From contig RPFO01000670.1 in assembly GCA_009746045.1 (NCBI GenBank), positions 337,042 to 401,041 on the forward strand: a stretch of 64,000 bases of DNA, written 5' to 3'. Shown one piece after another: positions 1 to 12,500 of the stretch. The position numbers and the translations under genes are program-made. The notes beneath the pieces were generated by a model, which was given only the letters and a program-made list of their open reading frames with translations, was not told where the DNA came from and made no database searches. Positions within the stretch are counted from its first letter, which is position 1. Each line of letters begins with the position of its first letter. Source of the stretch: Mesostigma viride. Its lineage: Eukaryota; Streptophyta; Mesostigmatophyceae; Mesostigmatales; Mesostigmataceae.

Positions 1-299
1 TTGCACACGGGCCTAAAGCATGCCCGACACAACACATGATGACATGATGCACCCGATCAATATTCAAGGATCCCTTATACCCTTTTGAATACAAGGTTGA
101 GCGCTTGGCCTTATAATTATATATTGCCCTGTAAAGAAAAGACCGATGGTTACGTCTGAGATGCTAAAATTTCAATGAAACGAATCAGCGTTGCTATTAT
201 ATAATACATATAACGGCGGATCGGGCTGAGCGGGCCAAGCTCACAACATATGGGGACGTCGGGCACCACACGGTGGTGCCCTTTGTCTTGTAGGAGGTC

Positions 300-520
300 G
301 GGGCCATGGGGACCCTGACCGCCGGCTTCGGTGCTGCCGGCTCCGGGAGGACTGCCTGGACCTGGAGGGCCAGCGGGCCCCTTGGTCAGCGCAGAGCCGC
401 GTACCCGGACATCGTATTGGCGCCAACGCCTTTCGGTAGCGATTACCCGGGCTATGGCTGACATCTTGCTCCGCCGCCCACGAGCTGACTTTGCGGCGCA
501 GCACGATTATTATTAGGCTG
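300..520 (+). pseudogene. Transposon coding relic, copy 1
   Basis: A short open stretch contains a conserved block, RQRLS-x-A-x-TR-x2-AD-x-L-x-RR, that reappears at 2080-2345 with many substitutions. Two diverged copies of one coding segment within 2 kb, with no flanking gene structure, suggest decayed transposon coding ends. The family is not identified. From 720 to 860 there is a hairpin-rich segment (CCGTTGGGGA type) and a TAATTAATTAA tail that also occurs at the 3' ends of the LINE copies at 29.1, 44.6 and 45.3 kb, so a LINE tail is likely here. I see no host gene in 1-1200. Confidence 0.4.
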
Positions 521-929
521 TTTTACTTCATTCCGCGGTGTGGATCGAGTGTCCCATGCCGGCTGTATAGTTGTTTTGTCGTGGTATCCCTTGTTAGCGT
601 TGGCTTTGTTTATTATTACATGGGTGCCTTTACTCTGATTTATTGCACCCACAGTTTGCCGGATCGTTAGCCTGTCCTTTTAGCTAGCCGCGCCCGATTG
701 CAGCTGTGGCATGCCTTTGGCATGAAGGAGACTGGGGGTCTCTGCCCTTTCTCCTGTAGTGCACTCACAGGGATTAAAAGCACTTTGGTGCTCCGTGACT
801 CCCCAACGGGAGCACGAGTTTAATTATAATTAATTAATTAATTTACTCTGATTTAAGTAATTATATTTCTAAATATATATACGACAAGTGTGCCTCCTAT
901 GGCAATGTGGGGCCCCACCGCAGAGTTCC

Positions 930-1025
930 ATTATACGCAATAAGCGGTTGTACGCGCGGGGTCCGTATAATGTATAATACGGTATAATACGGTATTATTA
1001 TACGAAATTATACGCGAATACTGGA
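930..1025. repeat. Mutator-like terminal sequence (GTATAATACGGTAT type)
   Basis: Repeated motifs of the form GTATAATACGGTAT and TATACGAAATTATACG lie here. The same motif run forms the subterminal part of the transposon at 52084-53836. Sequence further in (around 1080, CCACATGTTT) also resembles the interior of that element (around 52240). This is probably one end of a related, decayed copy. I could not place its other end or a target duplication. Confidence 0.45.
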
Positions 1026-1194
1026 TTTCATCGTTTTTGGGATTGTTTCATGCATTTTGATATCATTTCAAGCAGTCCACATGTTTCTGACACTAATTAA
1101 ATTACACATGATACATGGGTTGCCACTGCTCAGCAGTGCTTGGGAACACTGGACGTGTAAACCGGGGTTCACGAGGAGCTAGATTACATATGCA

Positions 1195-1310
1195 TTATAC
1201 CCTAAAAATTTTTTAGGGTATAAAAATACCCTAAAAAAATTAAAAATTTTTTTAGGGTATTTTTAACCCTAAAAAAATAAATTTTTAATTAAAATTTTTT
1301 TTTTTATACA
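1195..1310. repeat. AT-rich hairpins with CCCTAAAA / TTTTAGGG arms
   Basis: Two successive inverted repeats, each opening with TACCCTAAAAA and closing with TTTTTAGGGTA, are followed by a third CCCTAAAAAA half. The arms contain the plant/Chlamydomonas-type telomere motif TTTTAGGG, but only once per arm and head to head. The interval 1311-2080 shows only short unrelated ORFs and nothing I can assign. Confidence 0.6.
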
Positions 1311-2079
1311 ACGCCAAATGAAATGGAAAGATGAAAAAAGCAAAAGAAGTAAGATGGCTATCGGCTTCCATGCAAGCAGGTCCTGGGCATCTCCATGTTT
1401 CTTGTATGCATAAGGAGCACACAAGAAGAAGGCTGACTTTGGCGAGCAAAACAAGAAATAGTGGCTAGATCTGGCCAGAAAACCACTTGTTTCGAGATGT
1501 TTTTAGCAAGAAAAAACATCGCGTTATCAAGCTTATCATATTTATAAACGATGCCAAGCACTACGCCACTGCTTTCGATGAAGCAAAAGCTAATAGCAGA
1601 CAAATCTGGTCCAAAATCTGCATGTCGTAGTGGTATTCCCCAACCATCACAAGCCAATAACGCGTACAGGCAGTAAAGCAACCAAATTAAAGACAAGTAG
1701 AAAACCTAGCTCCATGACAGGTCTTCCATTATTTTACAATCCACCCAACAACTTGATACAGTACAATGAACACGTGAACAGGATAGCACGTACCAGATCA
1801 AAACCGCATATTACCTTTCTTGACGGAGCCAGCATGCCCACCTGATGGACGTAGCTGCGAGCCTTTCCTGGCCGTTGTCGCTTATAAATCATGTAAGGAA
1901 TAACGTGAAACATCTATCCGCGTTCAAATGTGGGGGCATTTCCCGCCTATATATCAACAGTTAGCACATGCACGGTCGCCACCTGGTTGCTGAAACGAGG
2001 TTGCCGCATCGACCGAGCAGAAGGCCGAGACACATCTGCGCACATCCAAACGTTACCTGGCCATCCCCTTTGTCGATTT

Positions 2080-2360
2080 GAGGAGTTCGGGGCCATGGGC
2101 CCCAAGATCATGATCGAGCGGAGTTTTTCCACGAGTGCTGCCAGCGCCGTGAAGACCGCCTTGACCTCGAGGGTCAGACCACCCCGTGGTCTGCCCGCAC
2201 GTGGTCCTCGGCGGCAGCGCCTGTCACTCGCCCTCACTCGCACCGTGGCTGATGTGTTATTCCGCCGCACGTACCCGGGCCGACTTTGTCGCGACCCATG
2301 CAGTCTAGATCCCTCCCAGGCCTGCATGGTGGGCCGGCAGCGATGTTGCTGCGTGTCGTA
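2080..2360 (+). pseudogene. Transposon coding relic, copy 2
   Basis: This is the second copy of the coding block seen at 300-520, with the same RQRLS...TR-x-VAD-x-L-x-RR signature and a longer open frame around it (1930-2361). Both strands are open by chance of composition. It has no start context and no partner domain, and I recognise no product. It is followed by a pyrimidine-rich stretch (2435-2470). Confidence 0.4.
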
Positions 2361-2529
2361 GTTTTGTGTCGTACCTTGTGCAGCTGGCGTGATCCTTGTC
2401 CAGATGTCCGTGTCAGATTCCTGTTAATATCTGCAGGGTTCTTCTTCTTTTCCTGGTTAATTTTCCTTATGTTGCATGCCCATCTCACCTCCGTAATCTA
2501 TCATTCTCAATGAATATATATATGCATAG

Positions 2530-2865
2530 TACCTTAAATTAGCTACATATGGCACCTTGTGGCCATCAGCTTGCGCCTTAGCCGACGTCTTGAGCGCACC
2601 TTTGTGTAGCATAAGAGCTCTATGCGTCAGCCTACAGTATGGTATTGCACATGGTTGTATTGCACCCACAGTGTTGCGCCGCGGCACCATGCTGTGGAGA
2701 GAGCGCTCTGTGGCCTGCCCACTTACTGCAGTGAGAGAAGCTAGGGCGCCCTCCCTCCTTCTCGTTGTGTATATAGGGCTGAAGGTTCCTCAGTTTACTC
2801 TGTATTGGCACCGACGTGACACAGTCACGTGCTTATTGATTAATCAATTAGTTCGTTAATGCATG
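2530..2865 (+). repeat. Interspersed repeat family X, copy 1
   Basis: A segment of about 330 bp is found again, inverted, at 30232-30545 and in part at 28965-29115. It contains a TATATAGGG box inside a conserved block (GTGTATATAGGGCTGAAGGTTCC) and ends in a GTGACACAGTCACGTG palindrome followed by an ATTAAT-rich tail. It could be a SINE-like element or a solo LTR fragment; there are no clear target duplications. The stretch 2866-3507 downstream of the dynamin gene shows no feature I can support. Confidence 0.6.
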
Positions 2866-3507
2866 GTACTGCAATACGTACATGATTGCAGCTAGGTAGC
2901 ACGAGGCTGGCGAGCCTTTTGGAGTGAAGCTCTGGCAAGCTATACACATGTGGTAGTTAAATTGTTATAACTGGTGCCCCATGCATTAATAATTGAAAAC
3001 ATGACTGGTCAGAACATTTCTACTTAGCTTGTCTGCTGAGCCCTGGTCATGCAGGTTTGTAAACTGTCTTTATATGGCCGGAATGATTCGTTCATATTCA
3101 TGTATTCAGTCACTCGCCAATTTTTGTTCGCAAACTTACGGGGTATACCAAATTTTTATTAGGTCTTTCCCTGGTCATTGATGCATGCAGCAGTAAGGGG
3201 CCAGGGACCACCCCTTTTATTTAATTCCCTTGAAAGGCAGGGGCCCACTGGTTCTGCTCGCTGGGAGTGTAGACCTAGCAAAAGCTGTGGGTGCATCAAA
3301 GCTTTGACATTGCGGTATGATGAAGCACAGGTATATACATGCAAAGTTCAGAAACAATCCATGCTTTGCCTTGACAAACAATATCGATAGTGATGAGGAT
3401 GGAAATGACTTTAAGTAGCATTGCCGCCTTGGCGCGCGGGGTTCGACTCGTGATCCATACATACAGCTGATGTCAACGTAAAAGCCAAGCAAGGCAAACC
3501 CGCCCGC

Positions 3508-6500
3508 TTATTTGCCAGTTGACGCAGTTGCCACAGGTGGTGGCGGTGGTGGCCGCATGAATCGCCGAACACCATTTGTAGCATGTGCGGCGGTAGCTGC
3601 CGGGGGCTCTGAGGATGGCCCCTTTACAGGCACATTACTGGATGCCTGGCCGGCAGTGGATGGCCGCGATGTGGGCGTGGCAGCCGCCGCCTTGTCATCC
3701 GACACACTCTCTGTCAACTTGGATATACCCTCGGATATCCGTGCCGCCGCGTTCTGCACCTGCTGCACGGCGACACCTGGCACCGCCTGGATTGCCCCCT
3801 TAATCGCGCCCGCCGCTGCAGCGCCTGCAGCCAACGCCTTGGGTGCGGCAGATTGCTTTGACAGAGGAGGGGGGAAGGTGAACCAGGCGCCTTCCTCTGC
3901 GGGAACAACAAGCAATTCAAGCCAGCATGCATGGACACGTGAAGGCCGCTTCAGGATATTTTTTTATAAGAGGACATTTCTGGGCCAATTAAGAGGGCAA
4001 CAGAACAAAAAAATAGCCAGCGCCACTGCACCACTACAGATGCCAATAGGGACATGAATGCTCAAGCATGCATTAATCACCGGAAGTACCTTGTGTGGGC
4101 TTTGCCTCACGTCTCAACATTTTGAAATGCTATTCTTCCTGACAGCGTGCTTTTGGCCCGTTTAGCCCCGTCGTTAGCCTCCACGGCTGCTGGCAATGCT
4201 TATCAAGGTAGCTCCGTGAAACTGCTGCAGCTACAGCAACGATGATTTCTCTGTACATCCATACATCCCTGGACGCACAACAGTGTCCCCATGACACGCG
4301 ATGGAACCATGGGGCGCGGGACTACAGAGGCCAAAATATCACAGGTGGAGGAACCACCGCGGCATGGGCACCCACCTCGGTCCTCGTCGGCGTGGGACCG
4401 TTGGGTGGCGTGCAGCGTTGACAGCAGCTGAGAAATCTCTGGCATGCCCGCTGTGCACGCCTGCCGCCGCGCCTTTGCGTCCGTGTCCTCCAGCAGCCAC
4501 GCGCGCATTTGGTCCTCCTTCTGGCCGCTGTAACGTGACCAGGTGGTGTGTGACAGAGGCGGGCGACAAGCCGGTGGATGACACAGGCGGGCGACGCAAA
4601 GAGCAATACCTCCACAGAGGGAGGTGCGCCAGAGGGTTTGCCAACAACGGCAGTGATGCCAGGATGGCTTGCGCGACGATGAAGTCCGTGATGTAAGGGG
4701 GTGTGCCACAACGAGGGGTTAGGACAGAGCACACAGGGGGAGGGACGTGTAGCAACATGGGGCAAAATGTACCAAGGGAAAACATATCGCCACGTGCAAC
4801 AAGGCGCTAGTGGCAGCGACCAAATGAGGGAGAGTCGTGACAGCTCATAGCATACAGTCACGCTCATGATTGAGGACGGGTGTTGTCCGTTTGTTGTAAT
4901 GGCCGATACAATCACAGCTGACAACGTTTTCGGTTCACAACGAGTTAAGTTCTCATCCACCCCAAGCAATAGGCGAGATGGACGACCGTCCTCACACCAC
5001 GCACTGGATGCTACAAATCATGTTCGCTGGTGACACGCAGTCGGCATGAGGGTGCTCACGAGATGCGCAAGGTGGCCAAGCAAGCAAAGCATGCCATGCA
5101 CTCACACAAGATTCGCCTACGCAAGAGTGGCCTGCCCTGCCCAGTTGTCTGAAGTTTTCAAAGATTGCTGGTGGCGGTGCGTCCCCCTCACCCCCCTCAC
5201 CTGATGGCGGTGTACAGCTTGGCCAGCAGCTTGTCCTTGGCCGACATCACCTGGCCCAGCACAACCGCCTGCAAAGGGGAGGGAGCCACCGTCGAACGCA
5301 AGAGACGCAGAGCGCGCACATACGAGCCATGCATGACTACGCGCGAACGTGCCAACCAAGAGTACTACCTTTGTCCACGCAGGGGGAGGAGCGGGTGCCA
5401 GCGTGCTCTCCGCACAACCCATGTAAGGAATTCTTGGCCGGCCAGGACGTATGGACATTTCCGCCGGTCCGCTCCTCATCATTCCCCATCATCTGATTGC
5501 CCCATGATGATTGCCCCAAGCGTGGCCTCCCGCATCCTCCCAACACAAGCGTCGCAAAGTGTGAAAGCAATTAACTGCGAAGCGGTAGAGCTGACAGACA
5601 CAAGCATTCACATCCCTGTCAAGCCCGCCTAGCAGCATGATCAAGTTTCCGCTCCCAACTTAGGACTGTGACAAACATGCACCTGCCATGACATGCAGCT
5701 GTTCCAGGGCGATGGACAACCACCATTGTGACATCCTCAGTCTTGGACAAACAGGGTTGGTTGGAAGCCCATCACTGCTCATCCAAGTAAACTCTGAAGT
5801 TCAGAGTTTGTCCATCTATGCACTGTTGTTCATGCACACCCACACCCATGCGTTCCATGTTACCAGCACAGTAATACTACCACCGCCACCCACCTTGGAG
5901 ATGTTATCCTTCAACGTCTGGAACATGGCGTCCACGTACGCCAGTGCGTCGTCCACGAACATGCGCAGCTCCTCCTCCGCGTCCCCCGAGGAGGGGCCAG
6001 AGGAGCGAACCACGCGCAGCGCCGATGCCCAGGGACCCTCCACCGTGCCACCATACGCCGCGGGTGGCCCCTGGGGCATCTCCCCCCGCATGTATTTGCG
6101 AGGGGAGGAGGGCGCTGACCCGTTGTCGCTGTGGCGGGGGGAGGGCGGGCTCCCGTCCTGCGGCTGCTGCGCGTGGTGGTTGACGGGGGACATGGTGGAG
6201 GCGAAACGGTCGCCCTCGTGGGCACCGGCTGCGTGGCGCAGGCGGCTGACCCACTCGAACTTCTCCGCCAGCGACTCGGCTTGGAACTCGCCGCTGTGGT
6301 GGTCTGTTCCCCCGCAGTCCCGTGGCCGGGGGCAAGGGGGAATCACAATGCCACACAGCCCGCATCCCCGCATCGCGCATCCACACAGCCCGCAGAGAGA
6401 CCAAAAGGAGGAACGCTGTTAGGGACGTTTGCGACGGAAAAAGCAGCTGTCCGTGTGCTGCCGTCTGAGGCATCGCGCTTGTCAGCCAACGCAGCAGGAA

Positions 6501-9500
6501 GCCAAGGAAGGAACGTGCCTTGGATGTTTTACGCTGGGTGGGAAAGACCTGAAACCATAAAAGCCAGCGATCTCACCATTCCTGGTTCACAGCACTCTGC
6601 TGCCAGTGTTTCAGCTCACAAAAGCTCCCACAAACTGTGCTGGCCTCATCACAACATGGAACATTGTGACAGCGGGACGTGATCCCACATGCATGTCACA
6701 CACAACAAGTGGCCTTCACCCAAGAAAAGGGTTCTTCACACAAGACATGGGTCTTCGCACACGCCAAGGGGTCTTCACACACCGCAAGGGGTCTTCACAC
6801 ACGGCAAGCGGTCTTCACACATGGCAAGGGGTCTTCACACACGGCAAGCGGTCTTCACACATGGCAAGGGGTCTTCACACACGGCAAGCGGTCTTCACAC
6901 ATGGCAAGGGGTCTTCACACACGGCAAGCGGTCTTCACACATGGCAAGGGGTCTTCACACATGGCAAGGGGTCTTCACACACGGCAAGCGGTCTTCACAC
7001 ATGGCAAGGGGTCTTCACACACGGCAAGCGGTCTTCACACACGGCAAGCGGTCTTCACACATGGCAAGGGTCTTCACACACGGCAAGCGGTCTTCACACA
7101 CGGCAAGCGGTCTTCACACATGGCAAGGGGTCTTCACACACGGCAAGCGGTCTTCACACACGGCAAGCGGTCTTCACACATGGCAAGCGGTCTTCACACA
7201 CGGCAAGCGGTCTTCACACATGGCAAGGGGTCTTCACACACGGCAAGGGAACGCAAGCACACAGCATGTTCTCTGCTGCCCCAAGGATACCCAGCGGTTT
7301 GGTCACGGCATGCAAGGGACTGGGACACCCCTCATGCAAAATCATTCCACCCCACCTCTGACGCTGATTCCCCTGACAGGTCACCCTACCGCACCTTTGA
7401 CAATGATCCCCTTGGGTGTCTTGTGCACGATGCGGAACATGAGGGAGGAGTTGGTGGCGCTGGGGGTCGCGTCCCCTGGCCGCTCACCCTTCTTGCTGGA
7501 CTTGTCCACAACATCCTCGATGTAGCACTCCTGCGCGCGTGGGAGGCACACGGCGACATGTGGCGCACAAGCATTCCGTACTACCGCCACCAGGTAAGCC
7601 GCCCGCAAAGGAAACGTTTTGCAGCTGCTGGCAGCTGCGGATAAAACACCGACACAATTACGTGCAAGTCTTTGCAAGTTGTCCATGGTCAAGACAGCAT
7701 GCTGTCTCCAAACTCTCCCGCAATGTCGCACTGCGAGCACATCGATGAACCTGTCGCATGCAATAACTTGCTAACTGTGCTACCCCACACAGTGAGCAGA
7801 AGAGAAAACGCACCAAATGACCTGAATATGCGAAACTGGACTCTGCGCTAGCAGGTCGCAAGAATAGTAAAAACATCTGCCAACAAGCAGAAGGTCGCAA
7901 CCACAAAGAACCACCTGCTCTCTGTCGGTCTCATCCCATGTGCCGTCTCATTGTCCTACCAAATATTTCCACCAAAGGCAGCCCGATTTCCTTTGCAGAT
8001 TCCCTTAAGAATATCACGAGCACATTCACCCACCCATGGCAGATGAGCCGGGGGGGGAGGCGGGGGCAAACTGCTACACTCAAGGCAGCTTGCCCACCAC
8101 GAGCCTGCTTCCCCACTGGGCATACAAGAACTTGTTGCCCCAGCAACGGCTGGCTCGTCGCTGCAACTGGTTTACATGCATGCGTGCTTGATTGCCTGTG
8201 TACACTGTGTGCCTGCCTGCCTCCATGGGCATGGCATAAGCGCATTTGTATGGGCTGCTGCTTTGCCTTTTTGCTGCTGCACGCACCCGCAGATCGATGA
8301 TGCCGCGCGGCTCCGTCTCTTCCGGCTTGGCAAAGTAGAACAGCTGCGGGAGGCGATGCACGCGGACACGAGGGGAGCACGGGGGCCGACAAGAGGGGAA
8401 GGAACACGTCGACAGAGCAAGGAAGTAGCGCAGTGGGAACCGGCCAAGTCCACGCGACTCAGCCATCATTAACTGACGCTCGTGGAGCAGCGCAGCCAGG
8501 GATTACCAGCCAGGTGCTAGCCGACACATGACCAGGTCGTGCGATGAGAATGCATCCGCGCGCACACACATGCACCGTCACGCACATGGCAGGATGTTGG
8601 CGTGACTGCAGCATGCGAGCGTGTGCACACCGTGTGCGCCCTCCCGCCCACCCACCTTGCGGTCTGTCTACTTGGTGTGCTCCTCCCACCACCACCACCC
8701 TCCACCATGCTGCCCGCCTACCTTGCGCGTTGCCTCGTTGAGAACGAACCAGCGCCGGTTCCATGAGGTCGACGGGGGGCTGCGCTTCTTCATGAAGCCT
8801 GCGGCATGCACGCGACACCGAGGGGACACAATAGCAGCACCGCCAGAGTGGCATGAGTACAGCATGCACCCCAACACGACATGGAAAGGGCCATCGCGGT
8901 GACCTATGCCAGTACGTATGCCAGTAAGCAGTGTGCACACCAGTAAGCATTTGTTCATGCCGAAGCGTCTCATGAACCCACCACCGCAAGAACATAATAA
9001 GTAATAACCATATAGTAGTATCAATCTTTTATAGTAGTACGATATGCTTATTATGAACAATATATTTATTGTACATGATAATAACTTAAATAATGACCAT
9101 GGCACAATGGCGACATGGTCATCTCTGCGATCCAAAGCACATCGCGGTTAAGCATGCGTGCCAACCTGAGCGCGGTACGGGGGCTGCCATGGAGACGGAT
9201 GCCAGCACCCAGGTCTCCTTAGTTGGAGATGGGAGTATCGGCCAGAGGCAGGTGGGAGCGCCGAGCTGTTCCTGGGTACCTCATTTCATGCATTTCGAAG
9301 TTGTGGGGGCACCACCCAGCCTATCCTGGGCCTGGGCGTGACCTCCATGGGCTGGAATGTTACGATGGCCATGCAATAGCGGGCCAGAATTTCCTGGGAA
9401 TGCATGAAAGTGGGAATGTGGGCTACCGAGCTGGAAAAAATGGGTTGGGGGCGTTACTCCCATGGCCAACTTGCGCACCATGTGCAAGGCTGGGTGTCTC

Positions 9501-12500
9501 TGTAAAAGGTGTCAGGAAGCCGGAAGGTGCAGTGGGCACAGGGGGACGCGCTGCCATTGGCTGATGGGTGATGCCTGCTGCTCTTCATCCAAGTTGTATT
9601 GGCTTAACCGAGCATTGACTGGCTGGTCGTTCTGCTCTCGAGTACGATGAACAAACACAAACTATGACCCCTCTCCTTGGTGTGAGGCGTGAAAGCTCGC
9701 TGTCGTGACAGCCATGGAGTGACCACGGCTCCAGTGTGCCACGTCAGTGGAGGAGCCACCACGAGCCGGTGTTCTTGTTCAACACAAACATGAGGCCCCA
9801 AAGACCCTGGCTTCACGCAGCTCCTGCGATGGTATCGCGCACTCGGAGGCCATCCCCCCCGAGCATTAGCCAAGGTAAACTTCCAGAGCTCAAACCCAAG
9901 AACTCATTTCCTGTATTAGCTGCCTGTACTTGAGATGACTGGGTAGGCGATGGACGCTCCATTACGCCAATGCTGCAGGGATGAAGAGCAGCAGGGATCA
10001 CCAAGCTATTGGCCAATGCCGCCTGCCATTCTGGCTACTGCACATTCCTGACAGCTAGAGCTCTTACAAGACACCCCAATTCCTATAGGGTCCGTACTCC
10101 AGAAGTTGATCAAGGGGCAAGGGCGAACTCACCCAGCCAACAGGAGGCAATGAAGCGCTTTCATCGCTCATTCAGATGGACCCCCGTTGCATCCCACGCG
10201 AGCAGCAGCACACATCATCTCATGCATGGTGGCGCCCCGCATAGTGAATTGGATGCCACAATGCGCATGAAAGCATGCCACGCATGTACAAATCACACCG
10301 CAACGCATGAACTCATGATACTACAATGTGCTTCGACGCAGTCATAACGCACGCACACGTACCCATCAAAAGTGTGCGTATACCCATCCCACCCTTGATA
10401 CCGCAACACATACCCATCTTCACGTTCTTGGGGTTGGGCATGTTGGGTGGCACCGTTGCCGCCGCCACCACGGGCGCCGTGCTTGCGTTGGGCGCGCCAG
10501 AGGGCAGCGTGAAGCTGTTGGATCGCATCGATGACGCCGAGGGGGTGGGCGCCATCTCCTCAAAAGGGTCGCGTGCCTCGTTGGCGGCTTGTGAGGTGGC
10601 CAGCTGCATCTGCATCCGGCGCTGCTCCACCTCACGTGCACGCGCCTCTGCCTCGCGCTCCCTGGCAGGGTTGTTGAAGGAAAAAAACCGGTAGTACAAC
10701 CCCCACATGGTTGCGCCCACAACCACATAGGCAGTGCCCTTATAACAACATATAAGAAAGCATGCAAAATACACTACAGTCAATTTAGTAACAGTGCATT
10801 CAGTTCAGCTCGACCGAAAACACATCAAACAGCAGGCTCCAACAACACATATGCAAACAGCGGGCAAGAGCAGTATGTTATGTGCATGCGCGAAAAGCGG
10901 GCAACGGCCCTATGTGATGAGCATGTGCAAACAGCGGGAAATGTCCGTATGTGATGAGCATGCCATGCTGGGAGCTGCGTCCAGAGGGCCGCATCACCTG
11001 GCCAAGTGCCACCGGGTGCCCATACAAAGTGACACCAAGGTTATAGCGCATATGCCAGTATTAGGCCGATATAAGAATGCCACAGTGTCTATACCACAAA
11101 GTGGCTGCATGATGTCGTAAGGCGGCCTGCACCCTCCCTCTACCGTCCCAACGTCATCCCTAATCCCCCCCAAAGTTGATAAGGCATGGCCATAGAGACA
11201 GGCGTTTGGGATGGGGCAATGCACGCCTGCTAGCCCCTCTTATGCTGCCATGCATGCCCCACCCCTGCACTACGGACCACTCTCGCATTATATCCTGCCC
11301 CGCATAATGCCTCACCCCTTGCATCATGCCTCACCCATTGCCCCGCGCCTCACCTCTGCAGCGTGCGCTTGCGGAAGAACTTTACGGAGATGTACGCGCA
11401 CTGCATCTCCACCAGCGCGCACACCAGCTGCTCGCACGCCGCACGGTTCTCCTCGAGTGTCGCCACCGCCAGGTGGATGAGCTGGCGCACGCCACCAAGG
11501 GGGGGGGCGGGGGAGGAGAGGACAAGGGGGAGAGGAGAGAATCGGGAGGGCAGGGGCGGCCACACCACGCAACAAAGAGGCCATGGGACAGCTGTGTGCG
11601 GATGAAGACCCCAGCAAAGAGCTTGTTTGACGCCTTGCGCGCGTGGGCAAGCACGCCGATTGATGCGTAGAGTATCGCTGAGCTGAAACTACATAGATCT
11701 AAATGATGAAAATGATAGAAATCTCTCGAGTAGTTTTCGAAAACCATCAGAGAGCTGGAAACTAGACATTCGATATCAGGGCTTCATCCCAGTGAAAGGT
11801 TTGGGCACCCAGGGCTACGGCCACACAGATGTGGGGAGCCAAACGACAGCATGCCCATTCTGGGGGAGTGAAGCCATACAAGGTTGCAACCTCGGCGAAG
11901 TGGACGGCGGCGCATGCGGTGGAATCCGCACGAGATTGACATGAGCATATAAGCACAAGCACAGATGCACCCACATGTAAACAAACAAAAGGGGAAAGGG
12001 TGCAGCATATGCCAGTGAAGACGCAGTGCCGCGATGGAACCTCGGCTGCATATGTCATTTCATCGGCTGCACGTGCGGTTTGCTTGTTGGGCTCGCCCTC
12101 ACATGCTGCCCCCGTGGATCCACATGAACGCCTGCTGCGACATGGTGGAGGAGCCACTCGGGGCACGTGCGGTGGGGATGGACTGTGATGATGGGGAAGG
12201 CTCTCCATGGAGACGCTGAACAGCGCGCGCCGGGCCGGCGTCCCGGACCGCGAGTTCAGTGGAAGGTGGGCGCCGTCGCAATGATCACGCGCAACCTGTC
12301 CCACAAGGACGGGTTGCAAATCGGCACGCGCCTCGCGCGGGTGGGCGAGCAGGAAGGCATGCTCATCATCAGCACGCCCCACGGCGAGCTAAACGCGATC
12401 TCGCGCATCGCCTTCACGGTTGAGGGCGACAAGTTCAAGATCCTGCGGATGGCGTATCCATTGAAGCTTGCCTAGGCAGTGGCCATGAAGACGTCAACAG

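Noticed and set aside
6606..7644. Three plus-strand ORFs with HTASGLHTWQGVF-type repeats
   Set aside because: They arise from the 20-bp minisatellite, which is open in all plus frames; the true coding exons here are on the minus strand.
7938..8472. Overlapping ORFs on both strands around DRP2 exon 16
   Set aside because: Only 8287-8343 on the minus strand fits the PH domain with matching phases; the rest is intron.
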